A stretch of 64,000 bases of DNA. Origin: Rubrivivax sp. GTDB lineage: Bacteria > Pseudomonadota > Gammaproteobacteria > Burkholderiales > Burkholderiaceae_C. This document shows positions 10,943 to 19,070 of this stretch, in pieces. Numbering within the stretch: position 1 is the stretch's first letter; every line of letters starts with the position of its first letter. The notes beneath the pieces are model-generated. The model worked only from the letters and a program-made list of their open reading frames with translations. It was not told the DNA's origin and made no database searches. Position numbers and translations under genes: made by a program. The DNA is taken from positions 1 to 64,000 of the forward strand of contig JAIXWM010000082.1 of the NCBI GenBank assembly GCA_027491255.1, in the 5' to 3' direction.

Positions 10943-10972
10943 TTGCCGATTCTAGGGATGAATCCCTATGAT
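10943..10972 (+). promoter_or_regulatory. ppsR promoter with overlapping palindromic operator
   Basis: TTGCCG (10943-10948), an 18-bp spacer and TATGAT (10967-10972) make a sigma70-type promoter ending 29 bp before the ppsR start. The inverted repeat TAGGGAT-GA-ATCCCTA (10953-10968) overlaps the spacer and -10. On the opposite strand TAGAAT (10954-10949) could be the -10 of ppsA, so one regulator bound here could control both divergent genes. The regulator is unknown. Confidence 0.5.
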
Positions 10973-11001
10973 GCAGGGGGTCTTGAAGCAGGAATTGAGC
11001 C

Positions 11002-11826
11002 ATGCCCCACCGCACCGTGTTCTTCGTCTCCGACGGCACCGGGATCACCGCCGAGACCTTCGGCAATTCGATCCTGGCCCAGTTCTCGATGCGCCCGCGC
11101 CACGTGCGCCGGCCCTTCGTCGACAGTGTCGACAAGGCCTGGGCGGTGCGGCGCGAGATCGACGAGACCGCCGATCGCGAGGGCGCGCGGCCCATCGTGT
11201 TCATCACCCTGGTCAACGAGGAGGTGCGCGACGTGATCGCCCGACGCGACGCGCGCGGTCTCGTGCTCGACATGATCCGCACCTTCGTCGAGCCGCTGGA
11301 GGCCGAGCTCGGCATGAAGAGCAACCACCGGGTCGGTCGATTCTCCGACGCAGCGAAGAGCCCGGAGTATGACGACCGCATTGCCGCGATCAACTTCTCC
11401 CTCGCCCACGACGACGGGCAGTCGGCGCGCAACCTGGAGGATGCCGACGTCATCCTGGTCGGCGTCAGCCGCTGCGGCAAGACGCCCACGAGCCTGTACC
11501 TGGCGATGCAGCACGGCATCAAGGCGGCCAACTACCCGTTGATCCCCGAAGATTTCGAGCGCAACCGCCTGCCCGCGCCGCTGACGCCGCATCGCGCCAA
11601 GTGCTTCGGCCTGACCATCGATCCCGAACGCCTGGCGCAGGTGCGCCACGAGCGCCGCCCGGGCAGCACCTATGCCTCGCTGCTCAACTGCCGCCAGGAG
11701 GTGCGTGCCGCCGAGACGATGATGCGGCGCGAAGGGATCAGTTGGCTGTCGTCCACGCACAAGTCGATCGAGGAGATCGCGACCACGATCCTGCGCGACA
11801 TCCGACCCGACCGACTCGTGTATTGA
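11002..11826 (+). CDS. ppsR: PEP synthase regulatory protein (kinase/pyrophosphorylase, DUF299)
   Basis: Bifunctional enzyme that inactivates PEP synthase by ADP-dependent threonine phosphorylation and reactivates it by phosphate-dependent pyrophosphorolysis. It is 274 aa, typical of the DUF299 family. It begins [18 protein letters not shown] and has the P-loop GVSRCGKT at 154-161. The C-terminus contains [15 protein letters not shown] and a lysine/serine segment [10 protein letters not shown]. It is divergent from ppsA across 229 bp, supporting PEP synthase rather than PPDK as its target. Confidence 0.95.
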   Translation: MPHRTVFFVSDGTGITAETFGNSILAQFSMRPRHVRRPFVDSVDKAWAVRREIDETADREGARPIVFITLVNEEVRDVIARRDARGLVLDMIRTFVEPLEAELGMKSNHRVGRFSDAAKSPEYDDRIAAINFSLAHDDGQSARNLEDADVILVGVSRCGKTPTSLYLAMQHGIKAANYPLIPEDFERNRLPAPLTPHRAKCFGLTIDPERLAQVRHERRPGSTYASLLNCRQEVRAAETMMRREGISWLSSTHKSIEEIATTILRDIRPDRLVY

Positions 11827-11864
11827 GGTCGCCTGCTGGCGCGGAGCCGGCGGGGGAGGCAGCG

Positions 11865-11942
11865 CAAGGTGTGCGTGGGCGGCACGCCGCGTTCGAGCAT
11901 CAAGTCGATCAGGCCGCGCGCCTGGGGGTCGAGCATCGCCAT
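11865..11942 (-). pseudogene. Possible 5' remnant of an alpha/beta-hydrolase (esterase) gene
   Basis: On the minus strand an ATG at 11942 opens 26 codons reading MAMLDPQARGLIDLMLERGV followed by PPTHTL. This resembles the N-terminus of Burkholderiales alpha/beta-hydrolase esterases (DPQ-x-LLD-x-M-x-x-x-G-x-PP-x-HTL). Beyond that the similarity stops and the frame runs antisense into ppsR with no hydrolase motifs. I read it as a truncated leftover of a lost gene. A chance match is possible because the segment is short. Confidence 0.35.
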
Positions 11943-12105
11943 GTTCTTGGAATCGGGGCAGCGCGGGAGCGTACCGACAGGCGCCTGGCACGCCTCCCGC
12001 CCCCCGCTACGATACGGGCGCCACGCAGTCCACACCGCGGCGGCGCCGATGCGCGCGCCGCCGCCCGTGAGCCCTGCGAGGTCAAGTTCCGGAGCCTGCC
12101 GCGCC

Positions 12106-12510
12106 ATGCCTGCCGCCAACCCGCCCCCTGCCGCTGCCTGCCCTTGCGGTCTGCCTGCTCCCTACGGGCAATGCTGTGGCCGGTGGCACACGGGTCCCCT
12201 GCACCTGGCTGCACCCGACGCGGCCACGCTGATGCGCTCGCGCTACAGCGCCTACGTGCTCGGGCTGCGCGACTACATCCTCGACACCTGGCACCCGCGC
12301 ACGCGCCCTGCCGCGATCGCCCCCGATCCCCCCGGCCTGCGCTGGCTGGGCCTGGAGGTGCGACGGCACACACCCGGTGACGCCGACCACGCCGACGTGG
12401 AGTTCGTCGCCCGCAGCAAGCTCGCAGGCCGGGCGCAGCGACTCCACGAGACCAGCCGCTTCGAACGCGTCGCGGGACGCTGGTACTACGTCGACGGCCG
12501 TATCGACTGA
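12106..12510 (+). CDS. YchJ-family protein with SEC-C-like zinc motif
   Basis: 134-aa YchJ/UPF0225-type protein of unknown function. The N-terminus carries a Cys-rich SEC-C-like motif CPCGLPAPYGQCCGRW (about 12-27), expected to bind zinc. The rest is an NTF2-like fold segment with LMRSRYSAYVLG and a C-terminal FERVAGRWYYVDG, as in E. coli YchJ but without its second C-terminal SEC-C motif. The ATG at 12106 is chosen because it directly precedes the motif; the frame is open to 11869 without recognisable sequence. It follows ppsR after 279 bp. Confidence 0.8.
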   Translation: MPAANPPPAAACPCGLPAPYGQCCGRWHTGPLHLAAPDAATLMRSRYSAYVLGLRDYILDTWHPRTRPAAIAPDPPGLRWLGLEVRRHTPGDADHADVEFVARSKLAGRAQRLHETSRFERVAGRWYYVDGRID

Positions 12511-12511
12511 G

Positions 12512-12579
12512 CGGCCGGGAGTCTTTCGAAGTGCCCGCGAGGGCCGCAAGGCCCGGAGTGCGGGCGGAAGACCCGGCCG
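12512..12579. terminator. Nested stem-loop with GCAA tetraloop between convergent genes
   Basis: The 68-bp element starts one base after the ychJ-like stop. Outer arms CGGCCGGG/CCCGGCCG (12512-12519 with 12572-12579) continue through TCTTTCG/CGGAAGA after a 2-nt bulge, then CCCGC/GCGGG and an innermost GGGCC/GGCCC closing a GCAA loop (12546-12549). It sits between genes that converge on it and has no T-tract. A bidirectional terminator or REP-like element is the likely role. Confidence 0.55.
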
Positions 12580-12628
12580 TCCACTGCCGCGCCGTTGGAA
12601 CTTGCGGGCCGTTGGCGTCGCGCCGCGG

Positions 12629-15184
12629 CTACTCCGCCGCCGCCCGCCGCAAGGTCTCGACCACCGGGCGCTCGAGCACGCCCCGCAAACCCCACCAACC
12701 CGCGGCCAGCGCCAGCAACGCGCCAGCGGCGCTGCCAGCCAGGGGCACCCAGGGCGACGGGTTCCAGGCAAATTCGAAGGCATAGCGCGCCAGCGCCCAG
12801 CCCACGGCCACGGCGGCCAGTGTGGCCAGAAAGCCGGCCAATGCACCCACGCCCAGCAACTCGGCGCGCTGCACCTGGGCCAGCAGCGCGCGCCCGGCAC
12901 CCATGGCGCGCATCAGCGCGTACTCGCGCTCACGCGCCTCGCGCGTGGCGGTGACCGCGGCGAACAGCACCACGAGCCCGGCCGCAAGCGTGAAACCGAA
13001 GAGGAATTCCACCGCGCGGACGACCTGGTCGAGCACGCGCTGCACCTGCGCAATCGAGGCCGAGACATCGACATTGGTGACGTTCGGGAAGGCGCGGCTG
13101 AGCGCGTTGTCGAAGCCGCGCGTCGGCGGCGCACGGAAGGCGGTGATCCAGGTCACCGGGGCGTCGGCCATGGCCGAGCGCGGGAACAGGACGAAGAAAT
13201 TGACCCGCATCGAGCCCCAGTCGACCTTGCGCAGACTGGTGATGCGGCCCTCCTGCATGACGCCGGCCATGTCGAAGGCCAGGCGGTCGCCGAGCTTCAG
13301 CCCGAGGGTCTGCGCCAGACCTTCCTCCACGCTCAGGCCGTCGCCCTCCTCGGCGGTCCACTTGCCCGCGACGACCGGGTTGCCCGGCGGCAAGGTGGCG
13401 GTGTGGCTCAGATTGAACTCGCGCTCGACCAGGCGCTGTGCCCGCTCACCCTCGAAGCGCTCGGCCACGACGGGCTGGCCGTTGATCGCCACCAGACGGC
13501 CCCGGATCATCGGGTACCAGTCATAGCGCGCGACGCCGGCATCGACCAGGACCTTGCGGAAGGCCTCGGTCTGGTCGGGCTGGATGTTGATGACGAACCG
13601 GTCCGGCGCGTCGGGCGGCGTCGCGCGGCGCCAGCTGGAGATCAGGTCGGTGCGCAGCAACACCAGCAGCACGAGCGCAAGCAGGCCCACGGCCAGCGCC
13701 GAGACCTGCAGCACCGCGTAGGCAGGACGCGCCGTGACCTGGCGCGTGGCGAGCAGCAGCCAGCGCGGCGCCCCCACCTCCGGCACGAGGCGGCGCAGCG
13801 CCTGCACCCCCACCCAAGCCAGTCCGGCGAACAGCGCGAGCGCCAGGGCGAAGCCGCCCACCGCGATCGCGCCGAGCTTGATGTCGGCCGCCACCGCGAG
13901 CAGCAGTCCGGAGAAGCCGGTCACGCCCGCGCCCAGCACCACCAGCGACGCCGCCTTGGGCATGCCGACGTCGCGCCGCAGCACACGCAGCGGCGGCACG
14001 CGCGACAGCTGCAATACCGGCGGCAGGCCGAAGCTCAGCAGCAAGGCCATGCCCACGCCCAGACCGAACAGCGCCGGCCAGAGGCTCACCGCAGGCAGCG
14101 CCGACTGCACCAGCCCGGCCAGCAGGAGCACGAACACATGGTGCACGGCCCAACCCATCAACACCCCTGCCAGGCTCGCCACCAACCCGACGGCAAGAAA
14201 CTCGATCGCGTAGGCGCCGGCGATGCGGCGCTGCGCCAGGCCCAGCACGCGCAGCATCGCGCAGTCGTCGAGGTGCCGGCTGGCAAAGTCGCGCGCGCCG
14301 ATGCCCACCGCCACGGCGGCAAGCAAGGCCGCAAGCAGCGCCACCAGGTTCAGGAACTTCTCCGCCCGGTCCAGCGTCTGCCGCATCTCGGGCCGGCCGG
14401 CCTCGAGCGACTCCACGCGCACGCCGCGCAAAGGCGCAGCCGTAATCCGGGCCTCGACCTCGCGCACGAAGCGCGCCACGGCAGCGTCCGGTCCGGCCAC
14501 CGCCAGGCGCCAGTTGATGCGGCTGGCCGGTTGCACCAGGCCGGTGGCGTCCAGATCGTCTCGGTGCAGCATCACGCGCGGCGCGAAACTCATGAAGCCG
14601 GCGCCGCGGTCGGGCTCGATCACGATCAGTCGCGCGATCCTCAGCGTGCTGTCGCCGAGCAACAGGCGGTCGCCGAGCGCGAGTCCGAGCGAATCCAGCA
14701 ACTGCGGGTCGACCCAGGCCGTGCCCCGCGCGGGCACGCCGGCGGCCGGCTGCGCGGGGCCGTCGGCAGCATCGCGCACCTGCAGCGTGCCGCGCAAGGG
14801 GTAGCCGTCGCTGACGGCCTTGACCGCGACCAGGCGCGCCGCACCGCCCTTGTCCTCGGGCGCCCGGCCCATGCTCGGGAAGCTCGCCGTCGTGGCCACT
14901 TGGAGCCCGAGCGCCTGCGCCCGCGCCAGCACCTCGCCCGGCGCCGGCTTGTCGCTCGAGACGATGGCGTCGCCACCGAGCAACTGGCGCGCGTCGCGCG
15001 CGAGCCCGGCGTTGATGCGGTCGGCGAAGAAGGCCACCGCGCTGAGCGCGGCCACGGCCAGCATCACGGCCAGCGCCAGCAGCCGCAGCTCACCGGCCTG
15101 GAAGTCACGCCAGGTCTGGCGCAAGGCCAGCCGCCACAGCGAGGGGGGACGGGTGGGCGGACAGGCGGAGGGGTTCGGTTTCAC
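12629..15184 (-). CDS. Large FtsX-like ABC transporter permease (YbbP-type)
   Basis: About 851 aa inner-membrane protein with two FtsX/MacB-type permease modules. One membrane helix lies near the N-terminus (LLALAVMLAVAALSAVAFFA), then a large periplasmic domain (about 45-265), clusters of helices in the middle, a second periplasmic domain and a final trio of helices. This is the YbbP layout; YbbA-YbbP-like pairs are thought to move lipids or hydrophobic molecules, and the ATPase partner is not adjacent here. A GTG at 15184 is preferred because AGGTGA lies just upstream; the frame also opens with a GTG at 15220. Convergent with the YchJ-like gene. Confidence 0.85.
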   Translation of the reverse strand: MKPNPSACPPTRPPSLWRLALRQTWRDFQAGELRLLALAVMLAVAALSAVAFFADRINAGLARDARQLLGGDAIVSSDKPAPGEVLARAQALGLQVATTASFPSMGRAPEDKGGAARLVAVKAVSDGYPLRGTLQVRDAADGPAQPAAGVPARGTAWVDPQLLDSLGLALGDRLLLGDSTLRIARLIVIEPDRGAGFMSFAPRVMLHRDDLDATGLVQPASRINWRLAVAGPDAAVARFVREVEARITAAPLRGVRVESLEAGRPEMRQTLDRAEKFLNLVALLAALLAAVAVGIGARDFASRHLDDCAMLRVLGLAQRRIAGAYAIEFLAVGLVASLAGVLMGWAVHHVFVLLLAGLVQSALPAVSLWPALFGLGVGMALLLSFGLPPVLQLSRVPPLRVLRRDVGMPKAASLVVLGAGVTGFSGLLLAVAADIKLGAIAVGGFALALALFAGLAWVGVQALRRLVPEVGAPRWLLLATRQVTARPAYAVLQVSALAVGLLALVLLVLLRTDLISSWRRATPPDAPDRFVINIQPDQTEAFRKVLVDAGVARYDWYPMIRGRLVAINGQPVVAERFEGERAQRLVEREFNLSHTATLPPGNPVVAGKWTAEEGDGLSVEEGLAQTLGLKLGDRLAFDMAGVMQEGRITSLRKVDWGSMRVNFFVLFPRSAMADAPVTWITAFRAPPTRGFDNALSRAFPNVTNVDVSASIAQVQRVLDQVVRAVEFLFGFTLAAGLVVLFAAVTATREAREREYALMRAMGAGRALLAQVQRAELLGVGALAGFLATLAAVAVGWALARYAFEFAWNPSPWVPLAGSAAGALLALAAGWWGLRGVLERPVVETLRRAAAE

Positions 15185-15427
15185 GGGAGTCACCTGACGC
15201 AAGAAGCGTCGAAGGTACACGAGGGCGCTGTCAGCGGCCCGCGCAGGGTCATCGCAAGGCGGCGGTCGTGACGGTTGAGCGAGTTCCCGTCGTCTGCGAT
15301 CGCTGCGCCACGACGCCCCGCATCCTGGCGAGAAGCGCAGCCACGGCTCTGATCACGGCGAGATTTGCGACCGTGAGCGAGGGGTCTCCGCGCGCAAGGC
15401 GGGGATCGGGAGAAGACTGCGCCCCTC

Positions 15428-16498
15428 TCAGCCGCCCGCGACCGCGGCGCTGAAGACATCGCGCAGGCGCGCGGTCCAGGCCGCCTTCTGCGCCGCGGGC
15501 ACGAAGCTCGCCTCGAAACTGTTCTGCGCCAGCTGCCAGGCCTCGCGCGCGCCGAGCTGCGGCAGCGCCTCGAAGGTTTTGAGGAAGTTATCAGCGATAT
15601 AGCCACCGAAGTAAGCAGGATCGTCGCTGTTGACGGTGGCGCACAGACCTTCGGCCAGCAGCTGCGGCAGGTTGTGCTGCGCCAGCGAGGGGAACACGCA
15701 CAGCCTCACGTTCGACAGCGGGCACACCGTCAGCGGCACGCGCTCACGCGCCAGGCGCTGCGTGAGCGCCGGGCTGTCGGTGCAGCGCACGCCATGATCG
15801 ATGCGTTCGACCTTGAGCACGTCGAGCGCGGTCTCGATGTAGGCCGGCGGCCCCTCCTCCCCGGCATGCGCCACCACGTGCAGGCCGAGCGCGCGGCAGC
15901 GCGCGAAGACGCGCGCGAATTTCTCCGGGGGGTGGCCACGCTCGCTGCTGTCGAGTCCGACGCCGATGAAGTGATGCCGGTGCACAAGGGCCTGCTCCAG
16001 CGTGGCGAAGGCCTCATCCTCGCTGAGGTGGCGCAAAAAGCACAGGATCAGCTGCGCGCTGATGCCGAACTCGGCGTGTGCGCGCCGACAGGCGTGGGAC
16101 AAGCCCACCACCACGGCTTCCATCGGCACGCCGCGCATGGTGTGCGTCTGCGGGTCGAAGAAGATCTCCGCGTGCACCACACCGTCGGCCGCGGCGCGCT
16201 CCAGGTAGGCCCAGGCGAGGTCGAAGAAGTCGGCCTCCTTCAGCAGCACGCTGGCGCCGGCGTAGTAGATGTCGAGAAAGCTCTGCAGGTCGGTGAAGGC
16301 GTAGGCCGCGCGCAGCGCCTCGACACTGGCGTGGGGCAGCGCCACGCCGTTGCGCCGCGCCAGCCGGAAGATCAGCTCAGGCTCGAGCGAGCCCTCGATG
16401 TGCAGGTGCAACTCGGCCTTGGGCATCGCGCGCAGCAGCGCCGGCAGCCGCGAGCGCGGGATGGCGTCGAAGTCGATCGGGGGCGCTTGGTCGTTCAC
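15428..16498 (-). CDS. Adenine deaminase (adenosine-deaminase superfamily)
   Basis: Zinc hydrolase predicted to convert adenine to hypoxanthine and ammonia. It is 356 aa. Metal ligands are in [12 protein letters not shown] (His31, His33), in VVAHAGEEG and in [11 protein letters not shown]. The segments [33 protein letters not shown] and ERIDHGVRC match the fungal Aah1-type adenine deaminase branch rather than true adenosine deaminases, which favours adenine as substrate; automatic annotation would often say adenosine deaminase. The GTG start has GAGGAG eight bases upstream. It is the distal gene of the minus-strand purine island and would feed xanthine dehydrogenase. Confidence 0.85.
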   Translation of the reverse strand: MNDQAPPIDFDAIPRSRLPALLRAMPKAELHLHIEGSLEPELIFRLARRNGVALPHASVEALRAAYAFTDLQSFLDIYYAGASVLLKEADFFDLAWAYLERAAADGVVHAEIFFDPQTHTMRGVPMEAVVVGLSHACRRAHAEFGISAQLILCFLRHLSEDEAFATLEQALVHRHHFIGVGLDSSERGHPPEKFARVFARCRALGLHVVAHAGEEGPPAYIETALDVLKVERIDHGVRCTDSPALTQRLARERVPLTVCPLSNVRLCVFPSLAQHNLPQLLAEGLCATVNSDDPAYFGGYIADNFLKTFEALPQLGAREAWQLAQNSFEASFVPAAQKAAWTARLRDVFSAAVAGG

Positions 16499-16577
16499 GG
16501 CGAGGGCTCCTCAGGCATGGTCGCGTTGAGCATGCCATGCGCGGCCGGCGCGGGCAACGCGCAGCGACAAGCCCGCG

Positions 16578-17534
16578 TCAGCAGACGCCGTAGCCGATGC
16601 CGCAGGCCTTCAGGTAACGCCTGTAGGCGGCGCTGAGGCGGTCGGCTGCACCCATGGCCTCACCACCGGACAGCGGCAGGCGTTTGGGCTGCTGCGATTC
16701 GAGCACGGGCTGGTCCTGGGAAAAGATCGTGACCTGGAAGTCGAGCAGGGCCTGGGCCGGCGTGTCCTCGTCGGTCGTGTACTGCGCAAACCACAGCCGG
16801 CAGCTTTCCGGCGTCGTCGGGCAGGCCCAGATCGTGTAGCTGTCCTCGGGCCCGCCGGCCTGCCCGCGCTTGGTCAGCAGCGCCGCATACGGGCTCAGCA
16901 CCTCGTAGCGGTACTCGACCCAGTCGCCGCCCGCGGAGGTGGCCGAGGCGCGCGGCTGCCAAGCCCGGTAGCACTCGATCACAGGCCGGCCATCGGCCGT
17001 GTGCGTGACCTCGTAAGGCGGCACCTCGGGGTGCTGCGCATCGCCGAGCCACCCTTCATGCACGAAGGCGAAGTGCGAGGTGTCGAGGAAGTTCTCGACC
17101 GCGCGCGGCGCGCTGGTCGCGGTGTCGAAGGGCCCGTAGACCAGCCGCCGCGGCGCCACGCTGGGAAGTGCCGGCAAAGGATGCGAAGCCCCACCTGCGT
17201 CCGCCCAGAGCAGCCCGTGCGCCTCGCGCAAGGGCAGGCACTCAACGCTGCTGGAGTCGGGCGGTGTGAACCCGGGCTGGGCCGGGACCGCGACACACCG
17301 GCCCGCTGCATCGAAGCGCCAGCCGTGGTACGGACACTGCAGTGCGCCACCATGCAGCCGCCCCATCGACAGGCGCGCACCCCTGTGCGAGCACTGGTCA
17401 GCCAGCAGCGAGGGCCGGCCCTGGGCGTCGCGCCAAAGCACGAGCCGACGGTCGAACAACTGGAGCGCCACGGGCCCGTCACGCGCGTCATCGGCCAGCG
17501 CAACCGGCCACCACCATGCAGCTTCCTTCAACAC
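16578..17534 (-). CDS. Rieske-type oxygenase alpha subunit, NdmA/HpxD-like
   Basis: Mononuclear non-heme iron oxygenase of about 318 aa. The Rieske [2Fe-2S] motif reads CSHRGARLS then CPYHGW (C-x-H-x17-C-x2-H). The iron site ENFLDTSHFAFVH has the Asp/His/His pattern. The late segment DQPVLESQQPKRLP and final YRRYLKA resemble purine N-demethylases such as NdmA in layout, and HpxD of the Klebsiella hypoxanthine pathway is another purine-linked relative. A reaction on a methylated or oxidised purine is inferred from motifs and the neighbouring purine genes. No reductase gene is nearby. GTG (17534) or the next codon TTG, both just after AGGAGG, is preferred to the ATG at 17630. Confidence 0.75.
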   Translation of the reverse strand: MLKEAAWWWPVALADDARDGPVALQLFDRRLVLWRDAQGRPSLLADQCSHRGARLSMGRLHGGALQCPYHGWRFDAAGRCVAVPAQPGFTPPDSSSVECLPLREAHGLLWADAGGASHPLPALPSVAPRRLVYGPFDTATSAPRAVENFLDTSHFAFVHEGWLGDAQHPEVPPYEVTHTADGRPVIECYRAWQPRASATSAGGDWVEYRYEVLSPYAALLTKRGQAGGPEDSYTIWACPTTPESCRLWFAQYTTDEDTPAQALLDFQVTIFSQDQPVLESQQPKRLPLSGGEAMGAADRLSAAYRRYLKACGIGYGVC

Positions 17535-17647
17535 GCCCTCCTGGAAATCCGGCCAGCAGCCCGGACGATGCAGCCGACCACCCTGCCGAGGCAGCGTGGC
17601 CGCACCATTCTCGGCGCGACGCCGCAGCAAAACCTTGCTTCAGATGA

Positions 17648-17679
17648 AACGCCGCCCGGCACAGGGCACGGGCGGCGTT
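17648..17679 (-). terminator. Terminator after the BMP-type receptor gene
   Basis: A perfect 10-bp stem (AACGCCGCCC / GGGCGGCGTT) with a 12-nt loop lies about 60 bp past the receptor stop. On the minus strand the stem ends in GTTTCATCT, a modest T-rich tail. It would separate the transporter genes from the oxygenase and deaminase genes downstream. Confidence 0.6.
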
Positions 17680-17737
17680 CCAAGGGTTCGCTCGGACCCA
17701 GGCGGCCGCAATGCCGCCGTGGGCCGGTTTCAGGTAT

Positions 17738-18880
17738 TTACTTGCCGGACGGAACCTTGCCCTCGACGCCCTTGACGTAGAAGTCGATCTTGTCCCTCCA
17801 CTCCTGGTCGCCCTTCTGGTCCTTGGGCAGACGGACCTTGCCGGTGTTGTCGGTGATCGGGCCGGTGAAGACCTCGAAGCTGCCGTCCTTCAGGCCCGCC
17901 TTGATCTCCTCGACGCGCTTCTTCGCGTCTTCGGGCACGACGTCGTTGATCTTGACCAGATCGTTCAGGCCTTCCTTGACCCCCCAAACCGTACGCTCGG
18001 TCTTCCAGGTGCCGGCCTTCACTTCCTCGATGGCCTTGATGTAGTACGGGGCCCAGTTGACGATCGCCGAGGCCAGGTGAGCCTTCGGGCCGAAGGCGCT
18101 CATGTCGCTGTCCCAGCCGAAGGCGTACTTGCCATTCTTCTCGGCCGTCTGCAGCACCGCGGTGGAGTCCGTGTTCTGCAGCAGCACGTCGGCCTTGGCA
18201 TTGATCAGGCTCTGCGCGGCTTCGCTTTCCTTGGGCGGGTCGAACCAGGTGTTGACCCACACCACCTTGGTGCGGATCTTCGGGTTCACGCTTTGCGCGC
18301 CGAGAGTGAAGGCATTGATGTTGCGCAGCACCTCGGGAATCGGGAACGAGCCGACAAAGCCCAGCACATTGGTCTTCGTCATCTTGCCGGCGATGACCCC
18401 GGCCATGTAGGTGTCCTGGTAGAAGCTGGCGTCGTAGATGCGCATGTTGGGCGCGGTCTTGTAGCCGGTGGCGTGCTCGAACTTGACGTCCGGGAACTCA
18501 CCGGCCACCTTCAGCATCGCGTCCATGTAGCCGAAGGACGTGGCGAAGATGATCTTGTTGCCCTGCTGCGCGAGATCGCGGATGACACGCTCGGCGTCAG
18601 CGCCCTCGGGCACCTTCTCGACGAAGGTGGTCTTGATGGCGTCGCCAAACTTGGCCTCGACGGCCTTGCGTCCCAGGTCGTGCGCGAAGGACCAGCCGGC
18701 ATCACCGACCGGGCCGACGTAGATCCACGCTGCCTTCAGCGGCTCGGGCTTGGCGGGAGCCGATGCCACCGGGGCAGGAGCGGGCGCCTCCTTCTTGCCG
18801 CAGGCAGCGAGGAAAGCCGTGGCGGCCAGTGCGGTCAGGCCCGCCATCTGGACGAGGCGGCGCTTGGTCAAGTCGGTCAT
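17738..18880 (-). CDS. BMP-family lipoprotein, nucleoside/purine ABC receptor
   Basis: Periplasmic, membrane-anchored substrate receptor of the BMP/Med/PnrA family, whose members bind nucleosides or purines. It is 380 aa. The signal is a lipoprotein type: TKRRLVQMAG, a hydrophobic run and lipobox FLAAC. The mature part has WIYVGPVGDAGWSFAHD and TSFGYMDAMLKVA, both typical of the family. The start at 18880 has GGAG upstream; the frame is open to 18958. It is the last transporter gene, 190 bp after the second permease with a palindrome between, which may allow separate levels of receptor and membrane subunits. Confidence 0.92.
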   Translation of the reverse strand: MTDLTKRRLVQMAGLTALAATAFLAACGKKEAPAPAPVASAPAKPEPLKAAWIYVGPVGDAGWSFAHDLGRKAVEAKFGDAIKTTFVEKVPEGADAERVIRDLAQQGNKIIFATSFGYMDAMLKVAGEFPDVKFEHATGYKTAPNMRIYDASFYQDTYMAGVIAGKMTKTNVLGFVGSFPIPEVLRNINAFTLGAQSVNPKIRTKVVWVNTWFDPPKESEAAQSLINAKADVLLQNTDSTAVLQTAEKNGKYAFGWDSDMSAFGPKAHLASAIVNWAPYYIKAIEEVKAGTWKTERTVWGVKEGLNDLVKINDVVPEDAKKRVEEIKAGLKDGSFEVFTGPITDNTGKVRLPKDQKGDQEWRDKIDFYVKGVEGKVPSGK

Positions 18881-19011
18881 GAACGGATCTCCAGGAGGGT
18901 TGAGAAAGGGAAATCGAACGCCGGACAGGCGGCTGGCCAGCCCAGAACGCAGAAACAAAACGCAAATTATGTGCCCGAAACAACGCCCGGTTCAGCGACA
19001 CGGCGACAAGA

Positions 19012-19040
19012 CCCCCCGGTTGCGCCGCTCTGGGGGCGCA
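19012..19040. repeat. GC-rich palindrome between permease and receptor genes
   Basis: TGCGCC (19021-19026) pairs with GGCGCA (19035-19040); alternatively a run of six C (19012-19017) can pair with GGGGG (19032-19036). The element lies in the intergenic space of the transporter operon and resembles the C-rich/G-rich palindromes at 31641 and 45744. A role in attenuation or mRNA stability is possible. Confidence 0.35.
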
Positions 19041-19070
19041 GCCGCCCCTCGCGGGCCGGCGCCCACCCGT

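Noticed and set aside
12377-15271. 964-aa plus-strand open frame opposite the FtsX-type permease
   Set aside because: No domain and His/Arg/Gln-rich shadow composition; the minus-strand membrane protein has clear helices.
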